This document shows, piece by piece, positions 53,654 through 62,903 of a stretch of DNA of 64,000 nt (within the stretch, counting starts at the first letter, position 1; each line of letters starts with the position of its first letter). Both the position numbers and the translations under genes were made by a program. This DNA comes from CAZKWG01 sp964615375 (GTDB lineage: Bacteria; Myxococcota_A; UBA796; CAZKWG01): the NCBI GenBank assembly GCA_964615375.1, contig CAZTOW010000001.1, positions 186,001 through 250,000 of the forward strand. The letters run 5' to 3'. The notes under the pieces were generated by a model. It was not told the origin of the DNA. It saw only the letters and a list, made by a program, of their open reading frames with translations, and searched no databases.

Positions 53654-54049
53654 TCAGAGCTCGCCGAAGCAGGCGTTGGTCTCCTGACAGCTCGTGGCGT
53701 CCTCCGCGCAGCTCACGGCGGCCTCGCTGGCGGCGCCGTCGCCAAACTCCTCGCAGGAGCTGACACAGGCGGGATCGTCGCAGACCTCCTGCACGAGATC
53801 GCAGAAGTCCTCGCAGGTGGAGCCCTCGACGATGAGGCCATTGCTCGCCGCCCGTTCGATACACTGCCGCTCCGTGGACCCTGCTTCGCTCTCCGTGACC
53901 TTGCCGAGGTCAATCTCACCATTCGGACAGCTGGCGAGTGAGTTGACCACCGTGGTCTTGCCGGTGGCCGCGTCGAAGCAGCAGCGCTGCTCGCAGCCGG
54001 CGGCGAACGGGACGAGGGAGAGCAGGACCAGCGCGCGGAGGGAGGACAT
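53654..54049 (-). CDS. Small Cys-rich lipoprotein
   Basis: 131 residues. The lipoprotein signal MSSLRALVLLSLVPFAAGC is followed by 12 more Cys, many paired (QRCCFDA, TCEDFCDLVQEVCDDPACVS, SCEEFG, SCAEDATSC, ACFGEL). The alternating spacing suggests a disulfide-bonded helical domain. It resembles in style the 117-residue lipoprotein at 49341. Function unknown. Confidence 0.7.
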   Translation of the reverse strand: MSSLRALVLLSLVPFAAGCEQRCCFDAATGKTTVVNSLASCPNGEIDLGKVTESEAGSTERQCIERAASNGLIVEGSTCEDFCDLVQEVCDDPACVSSCEEFGDGAASEAAVSCAEDATSCQETNACFGEL

Positions 54050-54080
54050 GGAGCACCTCTCGTTAGGGGGTGCTCAGAAC

Positions 54081-56672
54081 TTAGATCGGCTCGGTCGATC
54101 CTGGATTCACAGAAGGTTCACAAGCCAGCGCGCGCTCCAAGGCCGCCGCCTCCGCCTCCAGCTCGGGGTCCCAGCCGGGGGGGCGGCCCGCCAGGGTCCC
54201 GCGGGCGCGCTCCAGGGCCTGTCGCGCCAGCTCTGGCCGGGCCCCCGCCAGGCTCAGGTGGCCCCGCACCAGCGCGGCGCGGGCGCGCTCCACGGGGAAG
54301 GCGCCCTCCGGCCAGAGGGCCTCGGCCCGCTCCATCCAGCGTGCGGCGGCGCGCAGATCGCCGCTTCGACGCTCCAGCTCGGCCATGCGCCAGAGGCCGA
54401 GCACCTCGCGCGCAGGGTCGCTGGCCTCCCGCGGGCCGGCGATGGCGAGGCGGAGGTGCTCCCGGGCCTCGGTGAGCTGGCCGACCTCCAGCTCGAGCCA
54501 GCCCAGGGCGCGGTGGAGGATCCAGCTCCAGCGGAGCTGCCCCTGCGTGTCGGCCTCGCGGAGCGCCTGCTTCAGGGCCGCGCGGGCCCCGGGGGCGTCG
54601 CCGGAGGTCCAGCGCAGGTAGGCCAGGCCCTCCAGGGCCCCGGAGGCGAGGTGGCCGAGCCCCAGCTCCAGGGCCATGCGGATCGCGGCCTCCATGGTCT
54701 CGATGGCCCGCGCGGTCTGCCGCCAGTGGATGTGCAGGCGGCCGCGCAGGAAGCAGAGCCGCACCCGGGTGAGCCGGTCCCGGTCGGGGCGGAGGGCGAG
54801 CTGGGCCTCCTCCAGCGTGGCCGCGCACTCCTCGGCGCGCCCGAAGTTCAGGTACATCGCCGCCAGATCGTGGCGGGCCTCGGCCTGGAGCGCGGCGTCC
54901 CCGATCGCCTGGGCCCCCTCGAGGGCGCGCTGCAGGCAGGACTCGGCCTCCCGCCCGCGACGCGCCCGCCAGGCGACCTGTCCGCGCAGGAGGCTGGCCC
55001 GCGCGGCGTCCCGCGCCGAAGGCGCGGCCAGGTCCTCCAGCGCGCGGAGGGCGTCCTCGGGGCGGGCGAGCATGTGCAGGGCGAGGGCGAGGGCGAGGGT
55101 GAGCTCGTCTCGACGCGCGGAGGAGAGGGTCGGGCGCTCCAGGGCGCCGCGGAGGAGGGGCGGCCCGGCGCTCACCGGGCCGAGCTGGAGCAGGACCTCC
55201 CAGGCATGCAGCGCGGCCCGCGCCGCCTCGTCGGGGCTGAGGGCGCGGGCCTCCCGGGCGACGTGGAGCATGTGGGGCAGATCGGCGCAGAGACGGCGCC
55301 AGCGCGCCGGCCCGTCGGGGAGGTCGAGCAGGGGCTCGCCGGGGGGAGGGCCGCGGTCGGCGCAGGCGCGGGCGTAGCGGCGCAGCAGCTCGGGGTCGGG
55401 CGGGCCCAGGCCGCGCAGGAAGCCGCGGACGGGCTCGAAGGGGGCGAGGCGCGGCGGATCGGTAGGCAGGACCCGGAGCAGGTGGTGCTCGACCAGGGCG
55501 TCCAGCACGGTGAGGAGCGCGACGCCGGGGGGCGGCCTCAGCACGGCCTCGGCGAGCTCGGCGTCGAAGGGGGCGGCGAACACGCCCGTCTGGCCGAGGA
55601 CCGCGCGCTCGGCGGGGCTGAGCAGGTCCCAGGACCAGGCCACCAGGGCCTCCAGGGTCTCGTGTCGCTCGGGGCGCGCCGGATCGCTCAGCGCGCCGAG
55701 ATCCTGCTCCAGCCGATCGGCGAGGGCGCTCGCGGAGAGCAGGCGCAGGCGGGCGGCGGCCAGCTCCAGCCCCAGAGGGAGCCCGTCCACGGCGCGGGCG
55801 ACGCGGGCGAGGGCGGCGGGATCGAGCCCCGGGCGGGGGCGCGCGCGCTGCACCAGCAGGCGCACGGCGGGGGCGCGCAGGATCCCGACCTCGTCGTCGT
55901 CCGGGTCCGGCGTGAGGAGCGGGGCTACGGAGATCGTGCGCTCGCCGGGCAGGTCCAGGGGGGCGCGGCTGGTGGTCAGGAGGATCAGGGCGGGCGCGCG
56001 GGCTCGCCAGCGGCTCAGGGCCCCCGTCCGCCCGGCGAGCTGCTCCAGGTTGTCCAGCGCCAGCAGGGCGGGGCCGGCGCTCTCCAGCGCGCGCCCGAGC
56101 TGCTCCAGCGGATCGTCCTCGGAGAGGCGGACGCCCAGGTGCTCGGCGACCAGGCGCAGCAGATCCTCCTCGGTGCGCGCGTCGGCCAGGGGGCAGAGGC
56201 TGGCCCGCCGCCCGCGGGCGCTGAGGGCCTCGCAGCTCTCCTCGGCCAGCCGCGTCTTGCCGGCCCCGCCGGTCCCGATCAGGGTGATGAGCGCGCCAGG
56301 GACCAGGAGCTCCAGCAGCTCGCCCAGCAGCGCCTCGCGCCCCACGAGGTCGGCGGAGCCCGCCGGGGCCAGCTCGAAGAGGTAGCCCTGCCGGGCCCGG
56401 TTGTGGAGGTGTCGCGGGTTGGCCGGATCCAGCTCGATCTTCTTGCGCAGCCGCTCGACGGTGCTGTAGAGGGTCCGGCTCTGGGTGCCCTCGCGGTAGC
56501 CCCAGACCTCGCGCATCAGCTCGCCGTGGGAGAGGGTCCGCCCGGCGTGGGCCAGCAGGTAGTCGAGCAGCCGCCCCTCGATGGGCGTGAGGGCGACGGG
56601 ACCCTGGGAGGTCTGGAGCACCCGCTCGTCGGGATCATAGGTGCCGGCGGCGAGGGGCACCCCGGCGCGCAC
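54081..56672 (-). CDS. Winged-helix regulator with ATPase and TPR domains
   Basis: 863 residues. An OmpR-type winged helix at about 27-105 (ALTPIEGRLLDYLLAHAGRT, LSHGELMREVWG, RRLRKKIE-like, GYLFEL) is followed by a STAND-type ATPase (P-loop GTGGAGKTRLAEE near 133-145, LLALDNLEQL Walker B, LTTSRAPLDL sensor, GLPLGLELAAARLRLL) and many TPR-like repeats to the C-terminus. The layout matches AfsR/SARP-like and other NTPase-gated transcription factors. Target genes are unknown; the outer-membrane-like lipoprotein gene just upstream is a candidate. The GTG lies four bases after its stop. Confidence 0.88.
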   Translation of the reverse strand: MRAGVPLAAGTYDPDERVLQTSQGPVALTPIEGRLLDYLLAHAGRTLSHGELMREVWGYREGTQSRTLYSTVERLRKKIELDPANPRHLHNRARQGYLFELAPAGSADLVGREALLGELLELLVPGALITLIGTGGAGKTRLAEESCEALSARGRRASLCPLADARTEEDLLRLVAEHLGVRLSEDDPLEQLGRALESAGPALLALDNLEQLAGRTGALSRWRARAPALILLTTSRAPLDLPGERTISVAPLLTPDPDDDEVGILRAPAVRLLVQRARPRPGLDPAALARVARAVDGLPLGLELAAARLRLLSASALADRLEQDLGALSDPARPERHETLEALVAWSWDLLSPAERAVLGQTGVFAAPFDAELAEAVLRPPPGVALLTVLDALVEHHLLRVLPTDPPRLAPFEPVRGFLRGLGPPDPELLRRYARACADRGPPPGEPLLDLPDGPARWRRLCADLPHMLHVAREARALSPDEAARAALHAWEVLLQLGPVSAGPPLLRGALERPTLSSARRDELTLALALALHMLARPEDALRALEDLAAPSARDAARASLLRGQVAWRARRGREAESCLQRALEGAQAIGDAALQAEARHDLAAMYLNFGRAEECAATLEEAQLALRPDRDRLTRVRLCFLRGRLHIHWRQTARAIETMEAAIRMALELGLGHLASGALEGLAYLRWTSGDAPGARAALKQALREADTQGQLRWSWILHRALGWLELEVGQLTEAREHLRLAIAGPREASDPAREVLGLWRMAELERRSGDLRAAARWMERAEALWPEGAFPVERARAALVRGHLSLAGARPELARQALERARGTLAGRPPGWDPELEAEAAALERALACEPSVNPGSTEPI

Positions 56673-56676
56673 CGGC

Positions 56677-57306
56677 TCATCGCCTCGGCAGCGGGAGCAG
56701 CAGGAAGCCGGCCGTGGCGGGCATCTGCACCTCGATCCCGAGCGCGATCCGCACGAGATCGGCCTCGGGGAGGCGCTGCCAGCCGCCCTCGGCGACCAGC
56801 CCGATGGCCCACTCGCCGTAGCCCACGCCTATCCAGGAGGCGTCGTAGCCGATGTCGATTCCGGGCTGCCCGCGCACGAAGCCGCCCCAGTCGATGCCGA
56901 CGCCGCCGCGGAGCCCGGGCTCCCAGAGATCGTCGCGCACGTCGGGGGCCAGCAGGTCGATGGCGCCGAAGGTGCGGAAGCGGGCGCGGGACTGGGGCGA
57001 CCAGCTCTCCTGCCAGAGGTAGACGCTCGCCTCGGTGAACACGCCGGCGCGGCCGAGGCCCTGGTCCAGGTGGACCACGAGGCCGGCGGTGGCGTCGAAG
57101 GGGCGCTCGGCGAGCTGCTCGAAGAGGCCGAGCGGCTGGGCGCCCAGGCGGAGCTGGCCGGTGAAGGGGACGCCGACGCCGGGCTGCTGCGGCGCCTCCT
57201 CGATGGGGATGGAGGGGCCGCCGACGAGGCTGAAGCGCGCGGGCGGGGTCACCAGGGGGACGGCGACGCAGCCCAGCAGGCTCTCGAGCAGGAGGGGGAG
57301 CAGCAT
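56677..57306 (-). CDS. Beta-rich lipoprotein, possible outer-membrane barrel
   Basis: 209 residues. A short lipoprotein signal (MLLPLLLESLLGC) is followed by alternating hydrophobic strands with aromatic girdles (ATAGLVVHLDQGLGRAGVF, GGVGIDWGGFVRG, DIGYDASWIGVGYGEWAIGL), suggesting an outer-membrane beta-barrel or beta-sandwich. No family recognised. It is coupled to the regulator gene by a four-base gap. Confidence 0.68.
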   Translation of the reverse strand: MLLPLLLESLLGCVAVPLVTPPARFSLVGGPSIPIEEAPQQPGVGVPFTGQLRLGAQPLGLFEQLAERPFDATAGLVVHLDQGLGRAGVFTEASVYLWQESWSPQSRARFRTFGAIDLLAPDVRDDLWEPGLRGGVGIDWGGFVRGQPGIDIGYDASWIGVGYGEWAIGLVAEGGWQRLPEADLVRIALGIEVQMPATAGFLLLPLPRR

Positions 57307-57374
57307 GGGCCGATCATAGCGCGCGCGGCGCTTGCCGGGGGCCCGCGATCGGGTAGGCCAGAGCGGGAGGTCCG

Positions 57375-58040
57375 ATGATCAAGCTCTACACGGCGGGCAC
57401 GCCGAACGGCTGGAAGGCCAGCATCGCGCTCGAGGAGCTCGAGCTGCCCTACGAGGTCCACGCCATCAACCTGGGCGCGCTCGAGCAGAAGCAGCCCTGG
57501 TTTCTGGAGATCAACCCGAACGGCCGCATCCCGGCCATCGTGGACGACGGCTTCCCCGTCTTCGAGTCCGGCGCGATCCTGATCTGGCTCGCGGAGAAGA
57601 CCGGGCGGCTGATGCCCCAGGACCCCCAGGGCCGGAGCCGGGTGATCCAGTGGCTGATGTTCCAGATGGGCGGCGTCGGCCCGATGATGGGGCAGGCCAA
57701 CGTCTTCTACCGCTACGCGCCGGAGAAGATCCCCTTCGCGATCGAGCGCTACCAGCGGGAGAGCCGCCGCCTCTTCGAGGTGCTGGACGGGCAGCTGGCG
57801 AAGACGGAGTACCTGGCGGGCGACTACTCCATCGCGGACATCGCGAATTGGAGCTGGGCCCACACCTACGCCTGGTCGGGGGTCAGCCCGGACGGGCTCC
57901 CGCACCTCCAGCGCTGGATGGAGACCATCGCCGCGCGCCCGGCCGTGCAGCGGGGCAAGGCCGTGCCCCACCCGGAGACCCCGCGAGAGGGAGCCGGGAA
58001 GGACAAGGTGATCGGCGAGGCCCGGAAGATGCTGGCCTGA
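57375..58040 (+). CDS. yfcG: Glutathione S-transferase, YfcG/Nu-class-like
   Basis: 221 residues. The N-terminal thioredoxin fold starts MIKLYTAGTPNGWKASIALEEL, with INPNGRIPAIVDD and ESGAILIWLAEKTGRLMP. The C-terminal domain has QMGGVGPMMGQANVF and YSIADIANWSWAH. The TPNG...ALEEL and GGxGPMxGQ motifs match E. coli YfcG, a disulfide-bond reductase of the Nu class. It is cytoplasmic. The ATG has a GGGAGG site. The gene is divergent from the beta-rich lipoprotein. Confidence 0.9.
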   Translation: MIKLYTAGTPNGWKASIALEELELPYEVHAINLGALEQKQPWFLEINPNGRIPAIVDDGFPVFESGAILIWLAEKTGRLMPQDPQGRSRVIQWLMFQMGGVGPMMGQANVFYRYAPEKIPFAIERYQRESRRLFEVLDGQLAKTEYLAGDYSIADIANWSWAHTYAWSGVSPDGLPHLQRWMETIAARPAVQRGKAVPHPETPREGAGKDKVIGEARKMLA

Positions 58041-58041
58041 G

Positions 58042-58058
58042 CCGCCCGGGGGGGGCGG
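58042..58058. terminator. GC-rich hairpin at a convergent junction
   Basis: CCGCCC, GGGGG loop, GGGCGG, immediately after the GST stop and just before the radical SAM gene's stop on the other strand. It could terminate both. Confidence 0.5.
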
Positions 58059-59627
58059 TCAGGTCGTGATGATGCGGTCCGCCGAGAGCCAGCGGCGGAT
58101 CAGCGTCTCGGTCATCTCGCCGCGCATGACCATGCCCGCGGCCAGCGAGCCCATCTTCACGTAGTTGGCCGCGTTGGCCATCTGGATGACGGGCCAGGGG
58201 TGCTTGCGCAGGAAGGACGACTTCGCCATCTGGTTGAGCACGGTGCGCGGCACGAAGGGCTTGGACAGCATCTGCGTGAGCGCGATCCAGAAGGTGTCCT
58301 CCACCGGGCGCGGGTAGCTGAGGTTCACCCGGTGCTGGTAGAAGACCTTGGCGTTCTCGCCCTCGATGTCGAACTCGCTGATGAGCCCGTTCTCCAGGAG
58401 CTTGTGGTTCAGCTCGGAGCCCGGGAAGACCGTCATCGAGAACAGGTAGAGGTCGTAGGGGTGCGGGAAGCTGCTGACCATCTCGAACAGCTTCTTCTTG
58501 TCCTCCTCGGTGGAGACCGGGTCGTCGAAGATGAGCTGGAAGTGGGGCATGATCCCCAGCTTGTGGTAGAGCGCCGCGATCTCCTGCACCGACTGGTTCT
58601 TGACCCGCCGGTCGTAGAGGTGGCCGGTCACGCGCTCGCTCGACTGCACGCCCATGAAGACGCCGACGAGGCCGGCGTCGCGGAGCATGGTGAAGCGCTC
58701 CTCGTTGACCAGCTTGGGCTCGATGAAGATCTCGAAGGGCAGACCGACGTCGCGCGGGTAGCGCTCGCAGAAGTCGGTGAGCCAGTCCATCTGGAAGTTG
58801 AAGACCTCATCGTCGAAGCGGATCGACTTGAAGTTCCAGTGGGCCTTGGCCTTCAGGATCTCGTCGATCATGCTGGCGGGGCTGCGGACGCGGAACCACT
58901 TCTGGCCCGGGTACACGTCCTTCTTGTAGGTCGAGTTGTAGCAGTAGCTGCACTTGTAGATGCAGCCGCGGCTGCCCATCATCTGGAAGACGGGGTCGCC
59001 GTGCTGGGGGTCGCCGCGCTTGTAGCCCTTGCCGAAGATGAAGTACTTGTCGGCGTGCGTGTAGTCGCGGTACTCCAGGCTGTCCAGGTCGGAGATCAGC
59101 GGGCGGAGCGGGTTCTTGACGATGTCGTCGGCCCGGCGGCGGAACCACACGTTCTGGGTGCCCAGCAGCTCGGGCGAGCCGTCGCGCAGGCGGTTGGCGA
59201 GGTCGAGCAGGGCGAGCTCACCTTCGCCCTTCAGCACCATGTCCGCCTGGCTGATGCAGTCGTCCGGCGCCATGGTGGCGTGCATGCCGCCCATGAGCAC
59301 GGGGATGTCCAGCTCGCGGTGGAGGTGCTCGGCCAGGATCTTCGCCTGCTGGGAGTAGGCGCTGGCGCGGATGGAGATGCAGACCAGGTTGAGCTGGTCG
59401 CGTCGGACCACCTTGACCAGGTTCTCCAGCTCGATGTCCGTGGCGGGATCCAGGTAGTTCGAGATCCAGTCCTTGAAGTAGATCTCGGTGACGTGGTGCC
59501 CGGCGGCGCGGAGCGTGGCGGCCAGGATGCGGACGGCGTTGTTCTCGACGTCCCAGGTCGAGATGATGCCGACGCGGGGACCGTCGAGACGGGCGTTGCG
59601 CGCGAGGCTGTCCAGGCGGTGCTGCAT
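58059..59627 (-). CDS. B12-binding radical SAM protein
   Basis: 522 residues. An N-terminal cobalamin-binding Rossmann domain (VGIISTWDVENNAVRILAAT ... LDIPVLMGGMHATMAPDD, GEGELALLDL) is followed by the radical SAM cluster motif C222xxxC226xxC229 (GCIYKCSYCY) and the TIM-barrel core. The class often methylates unreactive carbons or makes natural products, lipids or cofactors; the substrate here is unknown. The ATG has a strong GGAGGAAAG site. It lies 117 bp downstream of the esterase/ATP-grasp set on the same strand and may or may not belong to it. Confidence 0.9.
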   Translation of the reverse strand: MQHRLDSLARNARLDGPRVGIISTWDVENNAVRILAATLRAAGHHVTEIYFKDWISNYLDPATDIELENLVKVVRRDQLNLVCISIRASAYSQQAKILAEHLHRELDIPVLMGGMHATMAPDDCISQADMVLKGEGELALLDLANRLRDGSPELLGTQNVWFRRRADDIVKNPLRPLISDLDSLEYRDYTHADKYFIFGKGYKRGDPQHGDPVFQMMGSRGCIYKCSYCYNSTYKKDVYPGQKWFRVRSPASMIDEILKAKAHWNFKSIRFDDEVFNFQMDWLTDFCERYPRDVGLPFEIFIEPKLVNEERFTMLRDAGLVGVFMGVQSSERVTGHLYDRRVKNQSVQEIAALYHKLGIMPHFQLIFDDPVSTEEDKKKLFEMVSSFPHPYDLYLFSMTVFPGSELNHKLLENGLISEFDIEGENAKVFYQHRVNLSYPRPVEDTFWIALTQMLSKPFVPRTVLNQMAKSSFLRKHPWPVIQMANAANYVKMGSLAAGMVMRGEMTETLIRRWLSADRIITT

Positions 59628-59744
59628 GGGCTTTCCTCCAGACGGAATACTTTAGCATCCCCGCGGCCGCGCGGAGGTCACAAAACATCTATCGCGCAGG
59701 TCGGAGTTGTGCCCGTCCGCGCCAGGGGGCGGCGAAGGCGGGCT

Positions 59745-60476
59745 CTACAGCAGCCGGTCCAGGAAGAGCGGCAGCATGGTGCGCCACGTGGGCCAGTCGT
59801 GGTGCGCGTCCGGCCCCCAGCGCTCCACCCGGTGGGGGATGCCCTTCTGCGAGAGGACGGCGGCGACCTGGTCGGTCTCCCAGGGGGCCTCGAAGCGGCC
59901 GGTGCCGGTGGCCAGCAGGAAGAAGCTGCGGCGCAGGCCGTCCAGCTGCGGCCCCGCGCCGAGGTTCGGCAGGAAGAGCAGGGGCATGTTGAAGTAGAAG
60001 TCCTGGTCGCGGTGCCCGCCCATCCAGCGCTCGAGGCGGTAGGTGCCGCTCATCGCCACGCAGAGGTCGAAGAGGTCGGGGTGCTTGCAGGCGGCGTTCA
60101 GCGCGTTGTAGGCCCCGATGCTCGCGCCGGCCACGGCCAGCGGGACCTCGGAGCCCCCGCAGTCCTCGCGCACCAGCCCGGCGAGCTCGCTGGCCACGAA
60201 GGCGTCGTAGCGCGCCTGAAGCTGGGACTTGTAGGCGGGCTCCGCGCCGGGCGAGAGCCAGCCCTCCCCGGCGAGGCTGTCCGGGCTGTAGAGCTTGAGG
60301 CGTCCGGCCTCCAGGAGGGGGCGGAGCGCGTCGATGAGCCCGAAGCGCTCGGGCTCCAGCGCGTCCCCGCCCGCGGTGGGGAAGAGCACCAGCGGGCGCC
60401 CGTAGTGCCCCCAGCAGGCCACGCCGATCTCCCGGCCCAGGGCCTGGCTCCAGGGGCGCCAGAGCTGACGCCTCAC
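59745..60476 (-). CDS. Alpha/beta hydrolase (esterase D/Fes-like)
   Basis: 243 residues. REIGVACWGHYGRPLVLFPTAG start, then a nucleophile elbow AVAGASIGAYNALNAA, DLCVAMSGTYRLE and the catalytic His in DAHHDWPTW, as in the putative-esterase family (esterase D and enterochelin esterase). The GTG overlaps the ATP-grasp stop by four bases, so it is tightly coupled to that gene. It has no signal peptide. The substrate is unknown but is probably a product of the same pathway. Confidence 0.85.
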   Translation of the reverse strand: MRRQLWRPWSQALGREIGVACWGHYGRPLVLFPTAGGDALEPERFGLIDALRPLLEAGRLKLYSPDSLAGEGWLSPGAEPAYKSQLQARYDAFVASELAGLVREDCGGSEVPLAVAGASIGAYNALNAACKHPDLFDLCVAMSGTYRLERWMGGHRDQDFYFNMPLLFLPNLGAGPQLDGLRRSFFLLATGTGRFEAPWETDQVAAVLSQKGIPHRVERWGPDAHHDWPTWRTMLPLFLDRLL

Positions 60477-61726
60477 CGCACGAGCCCGAGCCGATCTCCC
60501 TCGGTCTTGCGCCAGAACTGGACCATGCCGAAGAAGTGGTCGGTGAACTCGTCGATCTCGTGGGTCGGGTAGAGCGCGGCGACCTTGGACCGCACGATCT
60601 CCTTGAACTCGCCGGTGCCGAAGAACTCGTGCGCGACCTCGTCGAGGTTCCCCAGGTGGCGCTCGCAGAACTCCTCGAAGCGGTCGGTGTCGTAGTGGGC
60701 GCGGGCGAGCGCGTCGTAGCGCGCGACCTGCTCCTCCCAGGGGCACTCGGGCTCGTGCAGGGAGAGGAAGGCGTCCCAGTCCGGGTTGAGCCGCACCTTG
60801 CGCCCGGTGACCACGCAGAAGATGGTCCAGCGCAGCAGGGCCTTGACCAGCCAGGGGAAGTGGTAGTGCAGGCTGGTGACCTGGCTGTCCGGGCAGGCGT
60901 TGGCGAAGTCGATGGGGTGGAAGACGCCGCCCGAGCGCAGCATCTCGCAGGAGTTGAAGTCCCAGCCGAAGAAGGCGTTGATGGTGCGGCAGATCTGCTG
61001 GGCCTGCCGCCACTCCTGGCCGTTCAGGAAGTTGAAGTCCACCACGTAGCGGGCGTGCAGGGGGGCCGAGGGGTCGTAGCGCACGACGTTGACCTGCGGG
61101 CCCACGCCGATGCTGCGGATGAAGATGTCCCAGCCCTCCACCCCCGCCTGAAGGTGCTGCACGCGCTTGCCCGAGGCGTCGTAGGCGCGGTGGAGATCGG
61201 CGTTGTCCTTGACCCGCGTGACGCCCACCCAGCCGCCGCCGTCGTAGGGCTTGAGGTAGGCGGGCAGGCCCACCGCGCGCCCGACGTCCTCGAGGTTGAA
61301 CAGCTTGTTGTAGCGCCGGACGGTGACCATCACGTCGCCCTCGTCCGTGTACTCCTTGGGCGGGATCATCCAGGTCTCGGGGATGGGGAAGCCGAGCCGC
61401 ATCATCGCGCAGTAGGTCGTGTGCTTCTCGTAGCTCTGGATGCCCCAGGGGTTGTTCAGCACATAGACCCCGTCCATGAGCGCGATCTTCTTGATCCACT
61501 CGCGCGTGGTCGGGAACCAGTGCGTGATGCGGTCCAGCACGAGGTCATAGTTCGGCTTCGCGCGGAGGTTGAAGGGCTCGACCCGCACGCGCTCGGTGGC
61601 CAGGCGGACGATGTCGTCGCCGACGGGGATCTCCAGCTTCAAGCGGGAGAGGATCTGCTCGAAGGAGGCGGGCCAGCAGAGGTCCGCGCCGAGCGAGAGG
61701 CCGATCTTCCGGGTCACGTCTGCCAT
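60473..61726 (-). CDS. ATP-grasp-like protein
   Basis: 417 residues. ATP-grasp features are read from PTTREWIKKIALMDGVYVLN, NNPWGIQSYEKHTTYCAMM, VGLPAYLKPYDGGGWVGVTRV, a mobile glycine loop, and a metal-binding end FHPIDFANACPDS. These enzymes join a carboxylate to an amine or thiol with ATP. The C-terminal 130 residues are extra and helical (WEEQVARYDALARAHYD). The ATG has a GGAAGGAAG site. It stands between two esterase genes and downstream of an S51-like gene. The exact reaction is unknown. Confidence 0.75.
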   Translation of the reverse strand: MADVTRKIGLSLGADLCWPASFEQILSRLKLEIPVGDDIVRLATERVRVEPFNLRAKPNYDLVLDRITHWFPTTREWIKKIALMDGVYVLNNPWGIQSYEKHTTYCAMMRLGFPIPETWMIPPKEYTDEGDVMVTVRRYNKLFNLEDVGRAVGLPAYLKPYDGGGWVGVTRVKDNADLHRAYDASGKRVQHLQAGVEGWDIFIRSIGVGPQVNVVRYDPSAPLHARYVVDFNFLNGQEWRQAQQICRTINAFFGWDFNSCEMLRSGGVFHPIDFANACPDSQVTSLHYHFPWLVKALLRWTIFCVVTGRKVRLNPDWDAFLSLHEPECPWEEQVARYDALARAHYDTDRFEEFCERHLGNLDEVAHEFFGTGEFKEIVRSKVAALYPTHEIDEFTDHFFGMVQFWRKTEGDRLGLVR

Positions 61727-61751
61727 GTTCCGCTTCCTTCCATGAGAGGTC

Positions 61752-62903
61752 TTACTCGTAGACCATCCAGAGGTGGCCTGGGAAGAGCCAGGAGAGGCCG
61801 CTCCTCAGACGGTCGCGCCAGTTGATCCAGTTGTGGCCGTCCTGGGCCTCCTCGTAGCGGAGATCGAGGCCCGCGCTCTGCAGGAGGGGCACCAGGCTGC
61901 GGTTGTAGTAGATGAGGGACTCGAACACGCCGCAGCTCTGGTAGAGCCGCGCCTTGATCCTGCCGGGATCCTGCCGGAACTCGGCCACGAAGTCCACGAT
62001 GGGGTCCCACAGCTTCCCGCGGTCGTGCTGGCCGATGTCGGTGAACACGAAGGAGCCCGACTGCAGCAGGAGCTGGCCGAAGACCCCGGGGTAGGACCAG
62101 GCGGTGTAGAGGCTGGAGACCGCGCCGAAGCTGGCCCCCATGAGCCCGCGGCTCTGGGGCTCGGGCTCGATGCCGTAGCGCCCCTCCAGGGCGGGGAGGA
62201 GCTCCTGCACCAGGAAGCGCGCCTGCTTGGGGTTGGCCGCGTACTCCTCGTTGCGCGCTACGCCCGAGGTGAAGGCCACCAGCAGGGGCGCGACCTCGTG
62301 CCGCCCGATGAGGTTGTCCAGGATCTGCTGGGCGGCGGCGAAGCGCAGGTAGTCGCGCCCGTCGTGGCAGATGAGCAGGGGGTACTTCTTCTCCGGGCGG
62401 TACTCGGCGGGGAGGTAGACCTCGATGGGGCGCTCGCCGCCGAAGACCTCGCTCTGCAGCTCGAAGCGCTCGCGCCGCCCCTTGCGGATCTCCTTGTCCT
62501 CGACGGTCCAGGGGGGCTCCTGGTAGCCCGCCATCTGGCAGACGCTGTTGGAGCCGAAGGGATCATAGGCCTGGAGCGGGTTCAGCGGATCGCGCATCCA
62601 GACGCCGTGACCCTCGCGGATCACCTCCACCTTGTACTCGATGCGCGCCCGGGGGGGCAGGTCCAGCGCGAGCCAGAAGGCGTCGGTGCCCTCCAGGCGG
62701 CGGAATTTCTGGCGGCTGGGGAGCCCGAAGACCCAGTGCTGGAGGAAGACCGCCTCGGCGGGCAGGCCGTCGTAGAAGAAGAAGACGGCGGTGTCCACGT
62801 CCTGGAGCGGGAAGCGCCAACGCCGGATGAAGGCGATGATCTCCTCGCGGGCCCGGTCGGGGTTGGCGCGGATCCGCGCGGCGAGCTCAAGCACCCGGCG
62901 CAT
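61752..62903 (-). CDS. Fes-like esterase with N-terminal E-set domain
   Basis: 383 residues. The N-terminal part (about 30-145) resembles the carbohydrate-binding-like domain of enterochelin esterases (TAVFFFYDGLPAEAVFLQHW, RARIEYKVEVIREGHG). The esterase domain follows, with IEVYLPAEY, LLICHDGRDY, a nucleophile elbow GLMGASFGAVSS and the C-terminal DGHNWINWRDRL His. Function is an intracellular ester or peptide hydrolase; no signal peptide. It starts inside the S51-like gene (17-bp overlap) and is followed 25 bp later by the ATP-grasp gene. Confidence 0.85.
   Translation of the reverse strand: MRRVLELAARIRANPDRAREEIIAFIRRWRFPLQDVDTAVFFFYDGLPAEAVFLQHWVFGLPSRQKFRRLEGTDAFWLALDLPPRARIEYKVEVIREGHGVWMRDPLNPLQAYDPFGSNSVCQMAGYQEPPWTVEDKEIRKGRRERFELQSEVFGGERPIEVYLPAEYRPEKKYPLLICHDGRDYLRFAAAQQILDNLIGRHEVAPLLVAFTSGVARNEEYAANPKQARFLVQELLPALEGRYGIEPEPQSRGLMGASFGAVSSLYTAWSYPGVFGQLLLQSGSFVFTDIGQHDRGKLWDPIVDFVAEFRQDPGRIKARLYQSCGVFESLIYYNRSLVPLLQSAGLDLRYEEAQDGHNWINWRDRLRSGLSWLFPGHLWMVYE

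Noticed and set aside
53694..57038. Open frame of more than 1000 codons opposite the winged-helix/TPR regulator
   Set aside because: Arg/Gly/Gln-rich translation without domains; the minus strand has a P-loop, winged helix and TPRs with a proper start.
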